A stretch of DNA of 64,000 nt from Engelhardtia mirabilis (lineage in GTDB: Bacteria > Planctomycetota > UBA1135 > GCA-002686595), in contig CP036296.1 in NCBI GenBank assembly GCA_007751255.1, forward strand, positions 3,224,001-3,288,000. The letters are read 5' to 3'. This document shows positions 19,264 through 27,972 of this stretch, piece after piece (within the stretch, counting starts at the first letter, position 1; every line of letters starts with the position of its first letter). The notes beneath the pieces are model-generated. The model was given only the letters and a program-made list of their open reading frames with translations, was not told the DNA's origin and did no database searches. Both the position numbers and the translations under genes were made by a program.

Positions 19264-19784
19264 TTGACCGGCTTCCCGGCCTCTCGGCTACTCGCCTGTA
19301 GCGCTGGAGCGGTCCTTCTTCTGTACGGCGCCGGCGCCGCTCAGAATCCCGCCGTGGATGGCCAGTGGTCCATCAAGCACGACTGGTCCGACCAGATCGA
19401 CGACCCGGCGACCAACAACGACCCCGATCAAGAGATCGCCCACGGAGCCTTGCTCTCCTAGGGCCTTTACTCCGGGCACGTGCTGCTCTGGACCTACTGG
19501 AACGCGCAGAACACGACGCGTGCTTGGCTCTTCGATCCGCAGCAGGCCGACGACTTGATCGAGATCGGCGCTGCCCTGCCCTCGAACATCTTCTGCGCCG
19601 GGCACAGCTTCACGAGGCGTCGCGGCCTTGCGATTGTGGGGGGCTTCCCCTTCGGTCACCCCGACCAGAACCGCAAGACCTACCTGTTCAACCCCCTGAC
19701 GCTCCAACCGACGGTGCCGTCGGGCACGCCGCCCTTTCTGATCGCCCCGGGCACCCCGTCCACGTGGATCGAGACGCCCGAGAT
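19264..19784 (+). pseudogene. 5' fragment of a galactose-oxidase-like secreted protein
   Basis: A TTG start at 19264 begins a signal peptide (RLLACSAGAVLLLYGAGAAQ) and a segment, GQWSIKHDWSDQI, that resembles the opening of kelch/galactose-oxidase-like (DUF1929-type) secreted proteins. An in-frame amber TAG at 19459-19461 interrupts the frame within HGALLS-stop-GLYSGHVLLW. After it the same frame continues with WLFDPQQADDLIEIG, a conserved-looking NIFCAGHSFTRRRGLAIVGG stretch and KTYLFNPLTLQP. It is cut off at 19784 by the left end of an IS256-family element. A fragment that may be its 3' end lies at 25176-25672. Family assignment is moderate; disruption is certain. Confidence 0.65.
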
Positions 19785-19807
19785 GAGGTATTGCCAAGAG
19801 CTGTGGA
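19785..19807 (+). repeat. left terminal inverted repeat, IS copy 1
   Basis: This 23-bp end begins GAGGTATTGCCAAGAG and is identical to the left end of copy 2 at 23776-23798. Confidence 0.8.
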
Positions 19808-19824
19808 TGGAAATCCTGGAGAGG

Positions 19825-20956
19825 TCACGCGGCGACCTTGATGCCGTCCTTGAATCGGACTCCTCGGATGACGTCTCCGAGGTGTTCGTGGCCGTTTAGC
19901 TTCCGCCAGGTCTTCTCGGCCGACTTGGCGAGCTTGTAGACCATGGCGAGGCCGGCGGCTCGGGATCCTGCGCCTTTGGTCCGGCTGGTTCGCAGCCGGA
20001 TCGTCGCGAAGGTGGATTCGGGTGGGGTTGGTGGTGCGTAGGTGGCGCCAGTGCTCGGCCGGGAAGTCGTAGAAGGCCAGCATTGCCTCACGGTCCTCAA
20101 GCAGGCATTCGACCGCCTTCGGGTACTTGGCACCGTAGCTGGACTTGAAGAGGGTCATGGCCGCTTCGGCGTCCTCTCGCGTCTCGGCGTTCCAGATCTC
20201 GGTCAGCGAAGCCTTGATCTTGGGATGCATCGACTTCGGGCACTTGTTCAGGACGTTGGCCGTCTTGTGGACCCAGCAGCGTTGCCCCCGCGCGGTTGGC
20301 CAGACCTTGGCGCTGGCCTTCCAGAAGCCGAGCGCGCCGTCCGCGACGACCAGCTTCGGAGCGATCGTGAGGCCACGGGCCTCGAGGTCCACCAGGACTT
20401 CGGTCCAGGACTGCTCACTCTCGCGCTCACCATCGTGGACGGCCACCAGCTCCTTCTTGCCGTCGGCCGTGGCGCCCATGATCACGAGCATGCAGGCGCG
20501 CTCGTCCGTCAGGCGCACGTTCGAATGAATGCCATCGGCCCACAGGTAGACGTAGTGCTTGCCTGCGAGCTCGCGCTTGCTCCAGGTCCGGTGCTCCTCT
20601 TCCCACGCCTGTTTGAGGCGCTCCACGGTCGAGGCCGAGAGACCGGCGGCCCCTTCGCCGAGGAGGCCACCGAGCGCTTCGCCGAAGTCGCCGGTCGAGA
20701 TTCCGCGCAGGTACAGCCACGGGATCAGCTCCTCGATGGTCTTCGAGCGGCGCAAGTATGGAGGCAGGATCTTGCTGGTGGAACTGGATCCGATTGCCGT
20801 CGTCGTCCAAGCGACGATCATCGACTCGAGGACGACCGATCGGAATGTCGCCCAAGGCGGTCTGGATCGTGCGCTCGGGGCACGAGCCGTTGCGAACCAC
20901 GAGCCTGCGGCCCTGCTCGTCCACTTGGTCCGCGTGGGCGTCGATGTACTCGGCGA
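19825..20956 (-). pseudogene. IS256-family transposase, N-truncated and double-frameshifted
   Basis: The DDE catalytic core reads in one frame: Asp in YLWADGIHSNVR, Asp in LVVADGALGFWKA, Glu in IWNAETREDAEAA. A +1 frameshift before the core separates it from the N-terminal domain at QF-TSKILPPYL. A second +1 shift after the core, within RTTNP-ESTFATIRLR, separates it from the C-terminal domain that ends GIKVAA. The first 37 or so residues are missing because the element is truncated at 20956; a chance ATG at 20981 supplies a foreign start. The protein cannot be made intact without frameshifting. Confidence 0.85.
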
Positions 20957-21328
20957 GGATCTCCGCTTCCTCCCGGTCCAATCCTGTCTTTCACCCTGGC
21001 GCCCCGGCCACGGCGATCAGCAGGTAGGGTGGAAGGGGCCAGGAACTATCCACTCAAGGCACAGGAGAGCCAGTATTAGCGGAGCCCTAACATGAATCGC
21101 CGCAATGGGTTAGATCTGGGTGCAGGTGCAGGTGCAGGTGCAGGTGCAGGTGCAGGTGCAAGGCTCTCGAGTGTAGAGTCAGCCGCGCGCATCACGGGAA
21201 TTCGGGGGCTCGGCGCCCGGGGCTCCGATCCCGTCGCGCCTCACCCACTTTCCGTGCAGGAGAGTTTACGTGCAGGAGAGCCCTTCTCTGTGCTCTCCGG
21301 CGTCCGCTGAATAGCACAAGAGAGCCCA
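20957..21328 (+). other. spacer after truncated IS, with GGTGCA repeats
   Basis: This 372-base spacer contains seven GGTGCA repeats (21119-21160) and several copies of an AGGAGAG-like sequence (near 21063, 21259, 21277). A 72-codon ATG frame at 21092 reads through the repeats as (Gly-Ala)n but has no other sign of being a gene. GC content is visibly lower than in the ATP synthase region. Confidence 0.5.
21119..21160 (+). repeat. seven GGTGCA hexamer repeats
   Basis: Seven perfect tandem copies of GGTGCA. In one frame they would encode Gly-Ala repeats, but no supported gene covers them. Confidence 0.92.
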
Positions 21329-21763
21329 ATGAAGGTCCTGCTGATTTCGCTCCTCACGTCAACGCTTTCCGTCCTAATCGCGCCCGAAGCATGCGCGTTT
21401 CAGGATTGTCCGACGACTCATTCTGCGGCCGCGGCTCAAGTTACATGCGCCGGGGCCTGCCCCAACTGCCATCTCCTCTCCTTCGGCGTTCTCGATCCGG
21501 TGCTCGGCGTCGGGTTTGCCGATGCCTGCTCCTGTCTCTCTGGTGATGGCACTCCGAAGTGTTGCACGCTGTACGTTATCGAGTACCAATCGGGAGTCGT
21601 CGAATACGTCGCCGACGGCGTGTGCCGGCCAAAGGTCGACGGCGACACCTGCGATGCTGGAGCGTGCACGATCGTCACCATCGAAGTGATCGACCCAGAA
21701 ACAGGGCAGCAATTCGACGTCATTCGAACGGCAAGCTGCATCGAAGCCAGCCAGGGGAACTGA
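21329..21763 (+). CDS. small Cys-rich secreted protein
   Basis: The product is 144 residues. The N-terminus KVLLISLLTSTLSVLIAPEA is a clear signal peptide. The mature part has about twelve cysteines, in motifs such as CAGACPNC, ACSC and KCC, enough for six disulfides. This predicts a small, disulfide-stabilised extracellular protein. I do not recognise the family. It has an AGAGAG-containing ribosome-binding region upstream and ends one base before the TTG start of the next gene, so the two are almost surely cotranslated. Both lie between IS copies and have lower GC and different codon use than the flanking housekeeping genes, which suggests transfer. Confidence 0.7.
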   Translation: MKVLLISLLTSTLSVLIAPEACAFQDCPTTHSAAAAQVTCAGACPNCHLLSFGVLDPVLGVGFADACSCLSGDGTPKCCTLYVIEYQSGVVEYVADGVCRPKVDGDTCDAGACTIVTIEVIDPETGQQFDVIRTASCIEASQGN

Positions 21764-21764
21764 G

Positions 21765-23441
21765 TTGATCCGCAAGTCGACGGTCGCCGTATTCCTAGCC
21801 GTCGTTCTTCTGGCGGTCGTCGTGATGCGCGGTCACAACCTCGGCGGGTCGGGACCGAGAGACTCGGCTCTGCCCAATGCGCCTTTGGTGCTTCCCCACG
21901 TTCCCACGCCGCCAGCGGCCGACGCCCGTCCGCGCGCGCCGTCCCGCATCGAACTTGAGCCTTCGACCGCAATGCATCCGGTCGAGCACGTCAAATCGCT
22001 CATTCTCCAAGTCGAAGCGGAGGAGGATGTTGCAGCGGATGCGACGCTCGTCGTCCACTGTCGCGGTGCGGCTAGTAGTTGGAACGTCGTGACGTCGGAG
22101 AATTGGGCGCCGACAATCCGCGTTCCACGTCCAGACCAGGCCACGGAGTTTCGAGTCGTCGTCGGTGAACAGGTTGGTCATGCCGTGGCCGACGCTGGCG
22201 ACGCGGTCGTGACGGTATACCTGCGCGGCACAGCCCAGCTGGCCGGGATCGTCGTCGACCGATCCGGGAGCCCTGTACCCCACGCATCAATCTACGTCCG
22301 AGAGGACGGCGACGGAGTTCTGACCGGAGGTGCGAGAGTCGATCAGCTCACGCCGGCGGCGATTTCGAACGTCGACGGGCGATTCCGGGTCGGTGGTCTT
22401 CACGACGGGCGAGATCTGCTCCTCAGGGCCAGCGCGGGATGGAGTTGGGCATCGACCGACGTCCGTGCTAGGCCGGGTGACGAAAGTGTGATCATCGAGG
22501 TGGCGCGGTACGAGGTCGCCGCCTTCCGTGCCGTTGATGAATCAGGCGGTTCCGTTCCGCTGGTGCTGTCGAACGGTCGTCTGGGATTCTCATTCGATCG
22601 ACAGCTCATGCAGAGCTGCCTCTTCGTCGACCCGATCTCCGCACCTCCCGGAGAGCTGAGGCAGTTGGGCCGGGAACTCGAGCAACTCGGCGCGCGCGCG
22701 GTCGCGTTCCCGGAGCGTGTGGTTGACAATGAGCTGGCGATCGAAGTCGACGTTCCCGGCTTTCTTCCGGCAGCGCGTGGCGTGCCGGTCGTTGGTCCTC
22801 TGGAGGAGTTGGAGGTCACGGACATCGTTCTGCAGAGTGACGGCACTCCGGTGGTCGACCTACGAGTCCGGTTCCGCGTCGGTCCCGAAGGGCCACCGTC
22901 GACTCCGTGGACGAGCGCGGGGCGCTTGAACCTGATCGGGGAGAGCGAGAACGTCTTCGTGACGGTACCGAGCTTCGACGACGAACTCCTCATCAGTGGC
23001 CTGAGACCCGAGCCCTACCAATGGTCGCTGCGGGTGGGGGTCGGCCTGGAGTCGCTCCCCGACACTGCCGGTGCGCCAGCGCCCCGGATCGACCTCTCCG
23101 TCGATCGAGTCCTCGAGATCGACGTCCCGCCGCGCGCTCAGATCGCGTGCCTTCTCGTTCGAGTCGCAGAAGGCGGAGAGTCGCTCTATGACGGGCTCAC
23201 GAGAATCCACGTCGCGCCACTCGACGCACTGCGTCACTCCGACAACGGAGCGTGGCTCAGCAGGTACCGAACGGCCACCTTCGCGGGCGCTCCGTACGTG
23301 CTCCATGGTCTCGAAGCGGGCGCATGGGTGATCTCACCGTTCGGCGACACCGGGCTTTCCGACGATGAGTATCAGATCGTCGAGCTGTCCTCGACCGGCC
23401 GCGCGGAAATCCGGTTCAGCGGGCAATTCAGCCTGCAGTGA
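21765..23441 (+). CDS. membrane-anchored protein with CarboxypepD_reg-like domain
   Basis: The product is 558 residues from a TTG start one base after the previous stop, with AGGGGAA upstream. A single N-terminal hydrophobic segment (STVAVFLAVVLLAVVVM) serves as anchor or uncleaved signal. Pro-rich linker follows to about residue 60. The region from about 140 to 220 (LAGIVVDRSGSPVPHASIYV, then ISNVDGRFRVGGLHDGRDLL) matches the carboxypeptidase regulatory-like beta-sandwich. The rest is beta-rich with no catalytic motif I can name. It may be a periplasmic or surface structural protein that works with the adjacent Cys-rich protein. The gene sits in the segment between IS copies. Confidence 0.65.
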   Translation: MIRKSTVAVFLAVVLLAVVVMRGHNLGGSGPRDSALPNAPLVLPHVPTPPAADARPRAPSRIELEPSTAMHPVEHVKSLILQVEAEEDVAADATLVVHCRGAASSWNVVTSENWAPTIRVPRPDQATEFRVVVGEQVGHAVADAGDAVVTVYLRGTAQLAGIVVDRSGSPVPHASIYVREDGDGVLTGGARVDQLTPAAISNVDGRFRVGGLHDGRDLLLRASAGWSWASTDVRARPGDESVIIEVARYEVAAFRAVDESGGSVPLVLSNGRLGFSFDRQLMQSCLFVDPISAPPGELRQLGRELEQLGARAVAFPERVVDNELAIEVDVPGFLPAARGVPVVGPLEELEVTDIVLQSDGTPVVDLRVRFRVGPEGPPSTPWTSAGRLNLIGESENVFVTVPSFDDELLISGLRPEPYQWSLRVGVGLESLPDTAGAPAPRIDLSVDRVLEIDVPPRAQIACLLVRVAEGGESLYDGLTRIHVAPLDALRHSDNGAWLSRYRTATFAGAPYVLHGLEAGAWVISPFGDTGLSDDEYQIVELSSTGRAEIRFSGQFSLQ

Positions 23442-23775
23442 AGCGCTTCCGTCGCCGCAACGAGGGCGATCAGTGCGCGCAGGACGGCGCTCGCGAGGTG
23501 AGAGGTGGTCGGGTCGATGGCGCGGTACGATTTCAGCTAGTCCTCGATCAAGCGATCGCCATGGTCGATTGCAAATGGAACAGGCGCAAGTGGGATCGAA
23601 GTGCCTGATTCATGCCGAGGTTCGGGGTGTAGAGCACGAACAGCAGGAGGCACTGCGAGTGAGAACGAGCGGAGCAAGTCATCGTCAGAATCGCAGGCTT
23701 CAGTCTCGCAGTCGTCAACGTCGCATCGCTCGACGCGTGAGGCACACTGAAGGAGGGCGTTCGTCGCGGGGCCGG
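23442..23775. other. spacer before the second IS copy
   Basis: This 334-base spacer has no gene I can support. A minus-strand frame at 23548-23745 includes QCLLLFVLYTPNLGMNQ, but it lacks a good start context and any recognisable family. Confidence 0.45.
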
Positions 23776-23798
23776 GAGGTATTGCCAAGAGCTGTGGA
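23776..23798 (+). repeat. left terminal inverted repeat, IS copy 2
   Basis: The first 16 bases are GAGGTATTGCCAAGAG. It pairs with the right end at 25153-25175 with four mismatches. Confidence 0.8.
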
Positions 23799-23815
23799 CG
23801 GAATCCCTGGAGAGG

Positions 23816-25065
23816 TCACGCGGCGACCTTGATGCCGTCCTTGAACTGGACTCCTCGGATGACGTCTCCGAGGTGTTCGTGGCCGTTTAGCTTCCCCCAG
23901 GTCTTCTCGGCCGACTTGGCGAGCTTGTAGACCATGGCGAGGCCGGCGGCTCGGGATCCTGCGCCTTTGGTCCGGCTGATTCGCAGCCGGATCGTCGCGA
24001 AGGTGGATTCGGGTGGGGTTGGTGGTGCGTAGGTGGCGCCAGTGCTCGGCCGGGAAGTCGTAGAAGGCCAGCATTGCCTCACGGTCCTTGAGCAAGCACT
24101 CGACGGCCTTCGGGTACTTGGCACCGTAGCTGGACTTGAAGAGGGTCATGGCCGCTTCGGCGTCCTCTCGCGTCTCGGCGTTCCAGATCTCGGTCAGCGA
24201 AGCCTTGATCTTGGGATGCATCGACTTCGGGCACTTGTTCAGGACGTTGGCCGTCTTGTGGACCCAGCAGCGTTGCCCCCGCGCGGTTGGCCAGACCTTG
24301 GCGCTGGCCTTCCAGAAGCCGAGCGCGCCGTCCGCGACGACCAGCTTCGGAGCGATCGTGAGGCCACGGGCCTTGAGGTCCACCAGGACTTCGGTCCAGG
24401 ACTGCTCACTCTCGCGCTCACCATCGTGGACGGCCACCAGCTCCTTCTTGCCGTCGGCCGTGGCGCCCATGATCACGAGCATGCAGGCGCGCTCGTCCGT
24501 CAGGCGCACGTTCGAATGAATGCCATCGGCCCACAGGTAGACGTAGTGCTTGCCTGCGAGCTCGCGCTTGCTCCAGGTCCGGTGCTCCTCTTCCCACGCC
24601 TGTTTGAGGCGCACCACGGTCGAGGCCGAGAGACCGGCGGCCCCTTCGCCGAGGAGGCCACCGAGCGCTTCGCCGAAGTCGCCGGTCGAGATTCCGCGCA
24701 GGTACAGCCACGGGATCAGCTCCTCGATGGTCTTCGAGCGGCGCAAGTATGGAGGCAGGATCTTGCTGGTGGAACTGGATCCGATTGCCGTCGTCGTCCA
24801 AGCGACGATCATCGACTCGAGGACGACCGATCGGAATGTCGCCCAAGGCGGTCTGGATCGTGCGCTCGGGGCACGAGCCGTTGCGAACCACGAGCCTGCG
24901 GCCCTGCTCGTCCACTTGGTCCGCGTGGGCGTCGATGTACTCGGCGACCTCGGCCTGCAGGGCCGTGATGAGCATCTTCCTCGCGCCCTCTCGGAGAACG
25001 TCCTGGAGGATGTCGGCGGTCGGGGCGTCTGGCTGGAACTGGATCGAGTCGCTAGGCTGCTTCAT
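23816..25065 (-). pseudogene. IS256-family transposase with two +1 frameshifts
   Basis: The start is ATG 25065 (MKQPSDSIQFQPDAP) and the final stop is at 23816. The span of 1250 bases equals 416 codons plus two extra bases, matching two single-base insertions. The N-terminal frame reads PRVDDRRLDDDGNRIQF. One extra base near 24770 then moves the reading to TSKILPPYLRRSKTIEELI and the DDE core. A second extra base near 24017 moves it to ESTFATIRLRISRTKGAGS and the C-terminus GIKVAA. Corrected, the protein would be 415 residues with all catalytic residues present. The same two shifts occur in copy 1. See findings for interpretations. Confidence 0.85.
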
Positions 25066-25152
25066 GCGGCGTGTCCTTCCCCCGCGTTGGGGGCTTGGGT
25101 GTCGAGTGATGTCGAGCACCAAGGGTACGTCGCGTTTCCTCTCAGTTCACCG

Positions 25153-25175
25153 TCCACAGCTTCTGGTCATACCTC
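25153..25175 (-). repeat. right terminal inverted repeat, IS copy 2
   Basis: On the minus strand it begins GAGGTATGACCAGAAG, matching the left end except at four positions. It lies 87 bases upstream of the transposase start. Confidence 0.75.
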
Positions 25176-25672
25176 GGGCGGCCGCTTGGACGCCGCTCTT
25201 CCCGGTGAGGCCCGGCGCCTACGACACGAGCTTCACCGGCACGACGGAGTTCTTCGCCGCGAAGATGGACATGCTTCCGAACGGCGTGACCCGCTTCGGA
25301 GAGTCCTCACCGGGCTGCCTGCAACCCAGCTACCTGGGAGCGACGCGGACGCCGCTGGCCGGAGCGAGCGACTTCGAGCTCTACGTGAGCTGTGCGCGGA
25401 GTGACTCGGCCGGCGTCCTCGTGCTCGGTGCGCCAAGTGAAGGCCTGCCCGTGCCCGGTGTCGGCGCAACGGCTTGGATCGACCTCCGACAGCCGACCCT
25501 GGTCCTGCCCTGGTCGAGTGGGCCTGCTGGTTTCTCGAAGTTGCCGCTCCCCTTGCCGGTGGGGTCGAGTGGGGTCGAATTCGGGCTCCAGGGCTTCTTC
25601 CCGTCCGGGGATGGCTGCCCCGGCGCCCCGCAGGTGCAGTGGACCCACGCGCTTCGGGTCGAGGTGCGCTGA
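25176..25672 (+). pseudogene. 3' fragment of a secreted protein gene
   Basis: Directly after the IS right end a frame without its own plausible start encodes about 164 residues that end at a TGA (25670-25672). Readable parts include RPGAYDTSFTGTTEFFAAKM, GASDFELYVSCARSDSAGVL and WTHALRVEVR. The pattern of alternating short beta strands, with LVLGAPSEGLPVPG-like turns, resembles the C-terminal domain of the large secreted FG-GAP and oxidase-like proteins of this organism (compare the end of the gene at 27973). It may be the 3' remainder of the galactose-oxidase-like gene whose 5' part lies at 19264-19784; the central part would then be missing. Confidence 0.55.
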
Positions 25673-25782
25673 GATGTCCGTTGGACCGGAGCGGGTGATC
25701 CGAGCTGCGCGGTGCGCCTGGGCGGCCCTGAAAGCCCCCAGGGGAACCCCACCCGGTCGGGCCGCCGGGCCCGGCCCGGGAT

Positions 25783-25788
25783 AGACTC
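25783..25788 (+). promoter_or_regulatory. TAGACT -10-like box upstream of radical SAM gene 1
   Basis: TAGACT in the context CGGGATAGACTCACC, 60 bases before the TTG start at 25849. No good -35 is visible. It is one of several recurrent TAGAYT boxes in the window. Confidence 0.4.
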
Positions 25789-25848
25789 ACCTGGCGCGAA
25801 CTGGAGATTTCTGCTCCCAACCCCTCCAGCGCGCCCGGAACAGCTCCC

Positions 25849-27273
25849 TTGAAGGTCGTCCTCGTCAACCCGCCCAGTCCCCCGGAGTTCCGCGTCAGTC
25901 GCGGTCTGATGGGGGGCTTCGGCATGGCCGTCAATCCCGGCCTGCTCTACCCGCCGATCGAATTGGCCCACGTGGCTTCGGTGCTCGAGTCCGACGGCCA
26001 CCAGGTGGCGATCGTCGACGCGGACCCCTTCGACCTGGACCTGGACGGGACCCTGGCGCGGGTCGTCGCGGAGGCTCCGGGCTTCGTCTGCCTGGACTCG
26101 AGTTCGACCTCCCTGGACCAGGACCTGGGCCTGGCCAAGCGCATCCGCGAGGCCCTGAAGGTCCCGGTGGCCATGCTCGGCTCCCAGGTGACCTACACGC
26201 CGGGCGAGATCTTCGACGGCGAGAACGTCGACGCCGTGGTGCGCGGCGAGCCCGAGTACACGGTGCGCGACCTGGTGCGTCGCGCGGCCGACGGTGCCGC
26301 CTACGCCGAGCGCCGCTTCGAGGGCGTCGAGGGCGTGACCTACCGTCGCGCCGACGGCGAGATCGTGCACGAGCCCGAGCGCGACAAGATCTCGACCCTG
26401 GACGACCTGCCGATCCCCGCGCGGCACCTGCTCGACAACAGCCGCTACCGCTTCCCCGGCATCGAGGGCGCGATCACGACGGTCAAGTCCTCGCGCGGCT
26501 GCCCGCTCAACTGTTCCTTCTGCGGCTACACCCTGGCCCAGGGTCTGCGCTTCCGCTTTCGCAGTCCGGAGAGCGTGCTGGCCGAGCTGGAGGACCTGTA
26601 CTTCACCCACGGCATCCGCCACGTGGTCTTCCGCGACCCGATCTTCACCACGCGCAAGGACCGCATCCACGCGATCTGCGACGGGATCATCGCCAAGGGC
26701 ATGACGGGCCTGGAGTGGCAGTGCGAGACGGCGGTCAAGACCCTCGACCGCGAGGTGCTGCAGAAGATGGCCGCAGCGGGCTGCCGCCACATCTCCCTGG
26801 GCGTCGAGTCGGGTAATGCCGAGATCCAGAAGAAGCACTGCGGCAACAAGCTCTCCGATCTGGACAAGGCCGAGGAGGTCTTCCGGGCCGCCCGCGACTA
26901 CGGCATCGAGACCCGCGCCTTCTGCATGATCGGCTTCCCGGAGGAGACCCCCGAGATGGCCGACGAGACGATCCGGCTGGTGGAGCGCTTCGACCCCGAC
27001 CAGGTGCAGTTCTGTGCGGTGACGGCCTACCCGGGCACGCCGCTGTACCAGATGCTGCGCGGCGAGCGCGAGTTCGACTACGCGACCATGACCGGCTTCC
27101 AAGCCCTCGAGGGCAACGAGCACATGACCGCCGCGCAGATCGAGGAGAAGATCCGCGAGGCCTACCGCAGCTTCTACCTGCGGCCGCGGCGGATCGTGCG
27201 TGAGCTGCGTCACCCGGGCCGACTGGCCAGCAAGGTGGCGCGCTACTTCACGCTCTTCCGCCGCCGGGCCTGA
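25849..27273 (+). CDS. B12-binding-type radical SAM protein
   Basis: The product is 474 residues from a TTG start. The N-terminal 150 residues form a Rossmann-like cobalamin-binding-type domain (MKVVLVNPPSPPEFRVSRGL, LYPPIELAHVASVLESDGHQ). The usual DxHxxG cobalamin ligand motif is not seen, as in many BchE-like proteins. The radical SAM core has the cluster cysteines C218, C222 and C225 in RGCPLNCSFCGYT. The LGVESGNAEIQ and MIGFPEETPEMADETI stretches are conserved core motifs. The substrate is unknown; relatives modify lipids, tetrapyrroles or secondary metabolites. A second paralogue with the same LDDLP(I/L)PARHLL linker is at 55761. Confidence 0.88.
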   Translation: MKVVLVNPPSPPEFRVSRGLMGGFGMAVNPGLLYPPIELAHVASVLESDGHQVAIVDADPFDLDLDGTLARVVAEAPGFVCLDSSSTSLDQDLGLAKRIREALKVPVAMLGSQVTYTPGEIFDGENVDAVVRGEPEYTVRDLVRRAADGAAYAERRFEGVEGVTYRRADGEIVHEPERDKISTLDDLPIPARHLLDNSRYRFPGIEGAITTVKSSRGCPLNCSFCGYTLAQGLRFRFRSPESVLAELEDLYFTHGIRHVVFRDPIFTTRKDRIHAICDGIIAKGMTGLEWQCETAVKTLDREVLQKMAAAGCRHISLGVESGNAEIQKKHCGNKLSDLDKAEEVFRAARDYGIETRAFCMIGFPEETPEMADETIRLVERFDPDQVQFCAVTAYPGTPLYQMLRGEREFDYATMTGFQALEGNEHMTAAQIEEKIREAYRSFYLRPRRIVRELRHPGRLASKVARYFTLFRRRA

Positions 27274-27972
27274 GCCGGGCGGGGCAGAGGGTCCCACGGG
27301 GAGGGTTTGGCAGGCTTGTCGGGGTGCTGTGCCTTTGGCACGGCCCCGCGGCACGGCCCTGTGGCGCGGGGCCCGCAGCACGGTTCTCCGACACAGGCCG
27401 ACGTCGGTCTGCGCGGAGTTTGCGATTTCCTGGCGGATCGCGAGGCGCATCGCGCCGTTGTCCTTGGGGCGCGACTGGCCGCAGCGCGAAAGCGGTCACG
27501 CTCCAATGCACCCCAGCCCTCGCAGGTTCTGAAACTCGAAACGGATCGCTTCGCAACGGCGGACCCGATCTGACGGTCGGGTCGAGCCCCGGTGCCGAAG
27601 GTCCATGGCGAGCACTGGGCGCTGCGCGAGACCACGTCGCGCAACTCGGAACCGCCGGCCGCTTGTCGTCGGGGGAGCCGGCGTGGACTTCTCGCTGCGA
27701 GCGAACCAGGGCGGAGTCGAGTGGTGGTTGGGAGCGGCCGCGGCGCGCGCGAATCGGAATCACACTTGTTCGAAACGCCCGCTCAGTTGCTGACCACTTC
27801 AGTTGTCCGGCAAGTCGGATCGAATCGCATGCCTCTTCGTGGTCAGCCCCCCCCTTGATCGAGGGATGGGGTACCCGTTGCGCGCGCAGCTCACCAGTGG
27901 CTTGCGCGAACCGCCTCCGACGATGCAGGCGGAAGAGGGAACCTCCATCTGTTCTCGACACGAAACATCGAC
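27274..27972. other. 699-base intergenic region
   Basis: No gene is supported here. Frames on both strands are Arg/Pro/Ser-rich and lack start context and domains. The left part contains hairpins at 27329-27341 and 27342-27373 that could end the radical SAM transcript. The rest shows no recognisable RNA gene or mobile element. Confidence 0.5.
27342..27373 (+). terminator. terminator-like hairpin after radical SAM gene 1
   Basis: GGCCCCGCG (27342-27350) pairs perfectly with CGCGGGGCC (27365-27373) around a 14-base loop. It is immediately preceded by a 5-bp hairpin GTGCC-TTT-GGCAC at 27329-27341. No T-tract follows. Confidence 0.5.

Larger units (their letters stand above)
19785..20956 (-). 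mobile_element. IS256-family element, truncated copy 1
   Basis: These 1172 bases align without gaps to 23776-24947 of copy 2, with about 14 mismatches counted by eye (near 99% identity). The outer inverted repeat (19785-19807) is present. The element breaks off at 20956, which removes about 228 bases: the transposase N-terminus and the right inverted repeat. Confidence 0.85.
19785..25175. mobile_element. candidate composite-transposon-like segment
   Basis: The segment is bounded by two IS256-family copies in the same orientation and carries two secreted or anchored protein genes between them. The left copy keeps its outer terminal repeat and the right copy keeps both. The pieces outside look like the two ends of secreted-protein genes, so the segment probably entered such a gene. 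No target-site duplication is visible at the outer ends (the eight bases outside differ), and the middle of the target gene seems lost. Insertion followed by deletion, or recombination between IS copies, is therefore more likely than one clean transposition. Confidence 0.45.
23776..25175 (-). mobile_element. IS256-family element, complete copy 2
   Basis: The element is 1400 bp between imperfect 23-bp terminal inverted repeats (23776-23798 and 25153-25175, 19 of 23 positions matching). The transposase gene runs on the minus strand. The eight bases outside the two ends are similar in GC but not identical, so no target-site duplication can be claimed. The length and the end-to-gene layout are normal for the IS256 family. 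Confidence 0.85.

Noticed and set aside
21092-21310. A 72-codon frame starting at an ATG and reading Gly-Ala repeats
   Set aside because: The only regular part is the GGTGCA repeat; there is no ribosome-binding site or recognisable domain, and the frame probably arises from the repeat.
23548-23745. A minus-strand 65-codon frame before IS copy 2
   Set aside because: No recognisable family, poor start context and overlap with the IS left end by nothing but chance; kept only as a note.
23768-25183. Target-site duplication around IS copy 2
   Set aside because: The eight bases outside the ends are both GC-rich but differ, so no exact duplication can be claimed.
27274-27972. Long open frames on both strands in the 699-base gap
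   Set aside because: They are low-complexity Arg/Pro translations typical of high-GC DNA, without start context or domain.
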